Assembly (NCBI GenBank): GCA_965372135.1
Contig: CBDVBD010000054.1
Location: 1-19,234 of the forward strand
From: CBDVBD01 sp965372135
GTDB lineage: Bacteria > Electryoneota > RPQS01 > CBDVBD01
Reading direction: 5' to 3'
Length of the DNA stretch: 19,234 nucleotides
The position numbers and the translations under genes were made by a program. Within the stretch, counting starts at the first letter, position 1, and each line of letters starts with the position of its first letter. The notes beneath the pieces are model-generated. The model did not search any database and had not been told where the DNA came from. It saw only the letters and a list, made by a program, of their open reading frames with translations. Below are positions 15,535-19,234 of the stretch, in pieces.

Positions 15535-15557
15535 ATTTCCGCATTATGATATCGAAA

Positions 15558-15585
15558 ATCATATATTATCATCCAATTCATTCAA
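15558..15585 (-). promoter_or_regulatory. Possible histidine kinase promoter
   Basis: On the minus strand TTGAAT (15580-15585) and TATGAT (15558-15563) are 16 bp apart, upstream of the kinase. It is less convincing than the TATATT promoters in this window. Confidence 0.35.
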
Positions 15586-15694
15586 TAATATATCGGCAGA
15601 AGTACCTTAATTCTAAACATATTTACGCTCCGAAAATATGTAGAAAACCCTACCATCCGCATTCTGAATTGTCAAATTATAGCTGTCAAATATA

Positions 15695-15725
15695 AAAAAG
15701 GGCATCCTAAATGGATGTCCTTTTT
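15695..15725. terminator. Orphan bidirectional terminator
   Basis: AAAAAGGGCATCC (15695-15707) pairs with GGATGTCCTTTTT (15713-15725) with a single G-U pair and a 5-nt loop, with T-runs possible in both directions. No gene visibly ends here. It insulates the kinase promoter from the repeat-rich DNA to the right, or ends a short RNA. The stretch 15586-15694 shows nothing else recognisable. Confidence 0.65.
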
Positions 15726-15733
15726 AAATCGTG

Positions 15734-15801
15734 CTGTCAGGTGTCTACGAATTACGATTCAAGAATCTCGATTCATTGAATCTCGATTCCTCACCTGACA
15801 A
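15734..15801. repeat. Dispersed GTCAGGTG inverted repeat, copy C (long loop)
   Basis: TGTCAGGTG (15735-15743) and CACCTGACA (15792-15800) are exact reverse complements around 48 nt. The loop carries three GAATnnCGATTC units in a row (GAATTACGATTC, then two GAATCTCGATTC). Copy B has one unit and copy A none, so the loop varies by whole units. Confidence 0.75.
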
Positions 15802-15811
15802 TTCCCCTTTT

Positions 15812-15852
15812 GGCGGACTTGTCCGCCTATGGTGGATCGCGCACCGGCGGAC
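15812..15852. repeat. GGCGGAC palindrome with extra half copy
   Basis: GGCGGAC-TT-GTCCGCC (15812-15827) is a perfect palindrome and GGCGGAC recurs at 15846-15852. CTTGTCCGCCTA at 15818 also occurs at 6213. Dispersed intergenic repeat; no coding content. Confidence 0.6.
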
Positions 15853-15893
15853 CTGTACATTTAATGGCTAATGGCGATCCCTCCCATTTCGTC

Positions 15894-15926
15894 ATTGCGA
15901 ATCCCGACTGGTCGGGATGTGGCAAT
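15894..15926. repeat. REP-like element with nested TCCCGAC palindrome, copy 2
   Basis: An outer stem ATTGC (15894-15898) / GCAAT (15922-15926) encloses ATCCCGAC (15901-15908) / GTCGGGAT (15911-15918). The flanks GTCATTGCGA and GGCAATCTCG resemble REP-like sequences seen in many genomes. Core shared with 6143-6158. Confidence 0.6.
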
Positions 15927-15960
15927 CTCGCGTAGGGGCCGATTTATCGTGCCCATTACT

Positions 15961-16056
15961 AACAATGAAACAATCCAACAATTTGACAATTTAACAATGA
16001 AACAATTCAACAATTTAGCAATTCAACAATCGAACAATCGAACAATGAGACAATAT
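15961..16056. repeat. Twelve tandem 8-bp repeats, consensus AACAATnn
   Basis: The stretch divides without remainder into twelve 8-mers. AACAAT is kept in eight units plus close variants (GACAAT twice, AGCAAT once), while the last two bases vary freely (GA, CC, TT, TC, CG, AT). It lies 28 bp upstream of the promoter for the FG-GAP gene. It is too short in period for CRISPR. Changes in unit number could alter promoter spacing or activity. Confidence 0.8.
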
Positions 16057-16084
16057 CAATAATTATATCGAACTTACTTTCCTA

Positions 16085-16113
16085 TTGACTTTAACCAGCT
16101 TTCTTGCTATATT
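16085..16113 (+). promoter_or_regulatory. Promoter of the FG-GAP protein gene
   Basis: TTGACT (16085-16090) and TATATT (16108-16113) are 17 bp apart, giving an expected start near 16120 and thus a leader of about 235 nt. Confidence 0.7.
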
Positions 16114-16119
16114 GCTAAC

Positions 16120-16353
16120 GCGGTCATTTAGTTTTAGCCTCGTTCAATGAACATTTCGCGGGGGTCAGTTCATGCGGGTCTCACAATCCTTCCAATTAAT
16201 TCCGGTTAATTTCGCTGGATCTCTATCCAACCTACAAATTCCCGACTTACCCTACGAACAACCTTCAACCATAATCCGTCGTTTCTGTGTTGTTTACATA
16301 GATATCTCTGTTTGCCACTTATTGATCATACATACACGGGGGTGGAGGTCATG
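16120..16353 (+). other. Long 5' leader of the FG-GAP gene
   Basis: This is about 235 nt of predicted untranslated leader. TGAAC (16148-16152) can pair with GTTCA at 16142-16146 or at 16168-16172, two mutually exclusive pairings. A 60-codon frame from 16172 ends in ATGA at 16351-16354, overlapping the start of the gene, but it lacks the look of a real protein. No known riboswitch class is recognised. Confidence 0.4.
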
Positions 16354-17973
16354 ATGAAGATTTTTTTAATTGCGGTTTTTGCTCTGATGCTGGTAATGGT
16401 GTGTTATGGGCAGCTCTACGAACCGGAACACCTGTGGCATAAGTGTGGGGAGGAACCGGGAGATTGGTTTGGGTATGACATCGCGGTGATTGGTGATGTT
16501 AACGGGGATGAGTGTGAGGATTTCATGGTGTATCAAGCCTCACTAAATAGTCAGGCTATGCTATTTTATGGTGGTGATCCTCCTGATACGACTGTTGATA
16601 TCGTATTCAACAACCCGTATCCATATGGCTATTTTGGGAGAAATGTAGCAAATATTGGTGATGTAAACGGCGACAATTATGATGATATAGCTATTTTGGG
16701 ACGGTATATGCAAGACGACATTACAAAAGTTTTTATTTATTATGGAGGTGTTATGCTTGATACGATCCCGGATGTGGTTTTAAGTGAAATGAGTTTTTTT
16801 GACGGTTACGGTGAAAATATTGAAGGTGTTGGTGATGTAAATGGAGATGGATATGATGATGTAGCAGTTCAAGCATCCATTTATCATCAATATGGCAAAG
16901 TTTGGATTTATTTAGGCAGTAACCCAATGGATAACATTGCAGATTGGGAATATGAGGGCTCGAGTCAGAATGGAAATTTTGGTCGCAGCATTGCAGGGAA
17001 TGGTGATTTAAATGGGGACAATTTTGATGATATTGCCATCTACGAATGGACAGGATATCCAATTCAGGCTGAAACTCACTATTACATTTTTTTCGGTAAC
17101 ACTGAATTCGATACTATCCCTGATATTGTGATATATGGAGAAGATTATTACCCAGAAATTGATATTGCTAACTCATCAGCGCTTATTCGTAACCTAAATG
17201 GGGATAACTATTCTGATTTGGTGATTTCCGCTGGCAGAACTACCAATACTGTGGTATTTTGTGGTAGTGATTCCATGGATACTGAAATTGACTTGATCTT
17301 AGAGGGATTTGATCCTGTTCCACAGAATTATGCTCTATATGTATCATTAGCAGGTGATGTAAACGGTGATGGATTCGGCGATATTATTACTTCCCAACCG
17401 GGGGGTGATACCTATGGAAGCCTGGTTTTAGTGTTCTTAGGATCACCCTGGATGGACGGAGAGCCGGATATGCGGTGGATGTGCTGGGGAACGTCCTGGG
17501 AAGGATGCGGAACTACTCTTACTGAAGGTGGAGATATCAACGGGGACGGTGTAGATGATATTATTTGGGGTGCGTATGATGACTTTCATACGGAAGGCTG
17601 TGTGGATATTTGGCTGGGTGATACTTCATTTATAGTGAATGTCCCCGAAGAGAATCAATCATATTTGCCAGTTTCATTCAACTTATTGTCACCCTATCCC
17701 AATCCCTTCAACAGTCAACTGACAATTCCGTTGGAATTCTTTCCTAGTATGACAGGGGATTTTAGTTTGAAGATATATAACATATTAGGTGAAGAAGTAG
17801 CGGATCTGACCACAAAGGCTCTTAAGGTTATTTCCAGTGGTACATCAGGAAAAATAAAAATCTCCTGGGATGCTCACGATGTAAATGGTGTTAAATTAAG
17901 TAGTGGGCTTTATTTTGTTGAATTACGATCAAAATCATTAAGTCAGGTGGAAAAAGTAGTCTTACTCAGATAG
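16354..17973 (+). CDS. Secreted FG-GAP beta-propeller protein with T9SS sorting domain
   Basis: This is a 539-residue exported protein. A signal peptide spans residues 1-20 (KIFLIAVFALMLVMVCYG). Seven FG-GAP / integrin-alpha-like repeats follow, each with a calcium-loop motif of the GDVNGDGYDD type, at about residues 47, 102, 160, 217, 279, 334 and 393. Seven such repeats should make a closed seven-blade beta-propeller. From about 440 comes a linker with SPYPNPFNSQLTIPLEF, then a ~90-residue C-terminal domain (KIYNILGEEV...SGLYFVELRS...KVVLLR) of the type A sorting signal for the type IX secretion system. It is likely cell-surface attached or released. Of two adjacent ATGs (16351, 16354) the second has the better distance to GGAGG. 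The ligand or partner is unknown. Confidence 0.9.
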   Translation: MKIFLIAVFALMLVMVCYGQLYEPEHLWHKCGEEPGDWFGYDIAVIGDVNGDECEDFMVYQASLNSQAMLFYGGDPPDTTVDIVFNNPYPYGYFGRNVANIGDVNGDNYDDIAILGRYMQDDITKVFIYYGGVMLDTIPDVVLSEMSFFDGYGENIEGVGDVNGDGYDDVAVQASIYHQYGKVWIYLGSNPMDNIADWEYEGSSQNGNFGRSIAGNGDLNGDNFDDIAIYEWTGYPIQAETHYYIFFGNTEFDTIPDIVIYGEDYYPEIDIANSSALIRNLNGDNYSDLVISAGRTTNTVVFCGSDSMDTEIDLILEGFDPVPQNYALYVSLAGDVNGDGFGDIITSQPGGDTYGSLVLVFLGSPWMDGEPDMRWMCWGTSWEGCGTTLTEGGDINGDGVDDIIWGAYDDFHTEGCVDIWLGDTSFIVNVPEENQSYLPVSFNLLSPYPNPFNSQLTIPLEFFPSMTGDFSLKIYNILGEEVADLTTKALKVISSGTSGKIKISWDAHDVNGVKLSSGLYFVELRSKSLSQVEKVVLLR

Positions 17974-18030
17974 AATTTTCTTTTACTGGACACTTGTAAC
18001 CAATGAAAGCAGAATTAGGGAGGATCAATC

Positions 18031-19234
18031 ATGAAAACAGCTAACCAACACAACATAAAGTTATTGTCATTAATTATTCCCTGCCTATTTCTTTTCATGA
18101 TTTTTGGAACGCCAATGCTTCGGGGTGAAGTATTTCATCGAATTGCGGTCTATGACGCCCAATGGTTTTACAAGAGATACGTGGACAATGGTAAAAATTT
18201 TGGTTTTTATAATAATTCCCGCTGCACTACTAATGTGAATTTTGTTCCATCATCCGGTGACACATTTTACACCGACTATCTTGACACCATGGGAATTACC
18301 CATTGTTTCACTGGTGCTATACATTGTACTACTGGTCATGCCCACAGTTTTTTGGAAGCTGGTGAGCATATTTACGGTGACATCTTGGTGAAAAATGGAA
18401 ATAACGACCGTGTTCTCAGGTATGGCTTTGGGCATAATTTCAAATGTGGAGTTGGAGATGATGATTTTGATGAATTTACCTGGGTAAATGATCCTAATGC
18501 TGGCGAGATTGGAGATGATTTGGCTTTTGAACCACCTCCCAGTGTAATCATCAGTGAACGAGATAGCTCTGATGCCGGTTTCATTATCGACACCACATTT
18601 AGCTGGAAGGATTTCAATTCCAGAACCGGTGAACGGAACTTTCATGTGCAAATGTGCATGCGGATAGATACCACCGGTTGCGGATCTTCTGATCCTCTGG
18701 TGTTCCGGGTAATCCGTAGTGCCGGTTCAAGTGACATGGAAATTGAAGATAGTTGTTATTATTCCCCTTACGGATATCCCTGGTATAATAGCGATCCCCC
18801 ACAAGACAGTGAAGGTCTCCCGGACACTTTCGATATTCATGCCAGTCTTTTCGACACGGTGGGACTTGAGTATGATACCATAGACTTTGAGGAAGAATTC
18901 ACCCCTCCTGGAAATGGATTACATTTTGAGGTGTACTGGGCCGATTCGGTGGATGTGTACCTGGATTGGATCCGGTATTTCGATCAGGAATTCCATGACA
19001 TGGCTATTGCAGCGGACTCTGACACCGTTCAGTTGATTAAATCGGATGCGGTATTTTATTATAATGAGAATTACATGCTCTGTCAGCAAGGATGGGAACC
19101 GTTTCGAAGACAATGGGAAGCAGTACGGATAGTTGATAGTTTGTGTAAAGACGCCAGTTCTAATTCAATAAGATACATTACCGACATGCCTCCACGTAAT
19201 TACGATGAATTGAGTACGTATTTAAGTACAGTTG
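18031..19234 (+). CDS. Secreted protein of unknown function (partial, runs off window)
   Basis: An open frame runs from ATG 18031 to the window end, so at least 401 residues without the C terminus. The start has a strong Shine-Dalgarno (AGGGAGG, about 8 nt upstream) and follows the FG-GAP gene by 57 bp without a terminator, so the two are probably cotranscribed. The N terminus has a basic start and a hydrophobic stretch (LLSLIIPCLFLFMIFGTPML, about 11-30), a plausible signal peptide. The mature part is rich in Asp, Tyr, Phe and Cys. I recognise no domain. The 3' end may encode a sorting domain like its neighbour. Length and family cannot be judged because the gene is cut. Confidence 0.8.
   Translation, partial: MKTANQHNIKLLSLIIPCLFLFMIFGTPMLRGEVFHRIAVYDAQWFYKRYVDNGKNFGFYNNSRCTTNVNFVPSSGDTFYTDYLDTMGITHCFTGAIHCTTGHAHSFLEAGEHIYGDILVKNGNNDRVLRYGFGHNFKCGVGDDDFDEFTWVNDPNAGEIGDDLAFEPPPSVIISERDSSDAGFIIDTTFSWKDFNSRTGERNFHVQMCMRIDTTGCGSSDPLVFRVIRSAGSSDMEIEDSCYYSPYGYPWYNSDPPQDSEGLPDTFDIHASLFDTVGLEYDTIDFEEEFTPPGNGLHFEVYWADSVDVYLDWIRYFDQEFHDMAIAADSDTVQLIKSDAVFYYNENYMLCQQGWEPFRRQWEAVRIVDSLCKDASSNSIRYITDMPPRNYDELSTYLSTV

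Noticed and set aside
15961..16056. Possible CRISPR array
   Set aside because: The repeat period is 8 bp with no unique spacers and no cas genes are nearby; it is a simple tandem repeat.
15871..16062. 63-codon plus-strand reading frame
   Set aside because: It is made of the REP-like element and the AACAAT tandem repeat; the NN/QQ-rich product is an artefact of the repeat.
16172..16354. 60-residue upstream gene overlapping the FG-GAP start
   Set aside because: The composition does not look like a protein; it is kept only as a note on the leader.

Overview
The window looks like chromosome from an uncultured bacterium of the wider FCB group (the Zixibacteria / KSB1 / Marinimicrobia / Cloacimonadota sort of lineage); this is inference. 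The clues are a secreted seven-repeat FG-GAP protein with a C-terminal 'YPNPFN' type IX secretion sorting domain, Shine-Dalgarno sites in front of several genes, and promoters of TTGACA-N16/17-TATATT type rather than the TAnnTTTG type of Bacteroidota. A B12-dependent (class II) ribonucleotide reductase, a DUF1858 redox protein, QueH and an AmmeMemoRadiSam radical-SAM enzyme point to anaerobic, Fe-S-rich metabolism.

Layout. (1) 15-3687, minus strand: an Fe-S / tRNA-modification operon in the order Rrf2-type regulator, Mrp/ApbC Fe-S carrier ATPase, MIP18/SufT-like protein, PP-loop tRNA thiolation enzyme, QueH. It starts at a consensus promoter whose start site lies in a perfect palindrome, the likely autoregulatory operator. 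(2) 3684-4703, minus: AmmeMemoRadiSam radical-SAM enzyme. (3) 4735-4832, plus: a consensus promoter followed after about 60 nt by an intrinsic terminator, a candidate small RNA. (4) 4831-6952, minus: a LolE/MacB-like permease and LolD-like ATPase. (5) 6998-10569, minus: a DUF900-type alpha/beta hydrolase and a large DUF4062-KAP membrane P-loop NTPase. This pair is the best candidate for an undescribed defence or signalling system. (6) 10653-13640: DUF1858 protein and nrdJ, divergent. nrdJ is preceded by two NrdR-like boxes 32 bp apart and followed by a strong terminator. (7) 13674-15476, minus: a soluble GAF-PAS histidine kinase without a neighbouring response regulator. (8) 15477-16353: a repeat-rich intergenic region with a terminator, three kinds of dispersed palindrome, twelve copies of an 8-bp tandem repeat, a promoter and a long leader. 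(9) 16354-end, plus: the FG-GAP/T9SS protein and a second secreted protein that runs off the window.

Intergenic spaces repeatedly carry the same palindromic elements: GTCAGGTG-type inverted repeats at 600, 6087 and 15734; TCCCGA/TCGGGA palindromes at 6143 and 15901; TTGTCCGCC at 6214 and 15819. This is a small resident repeat family. In its first group the loop holds none, one or three GAATCTCGATTC-like units.
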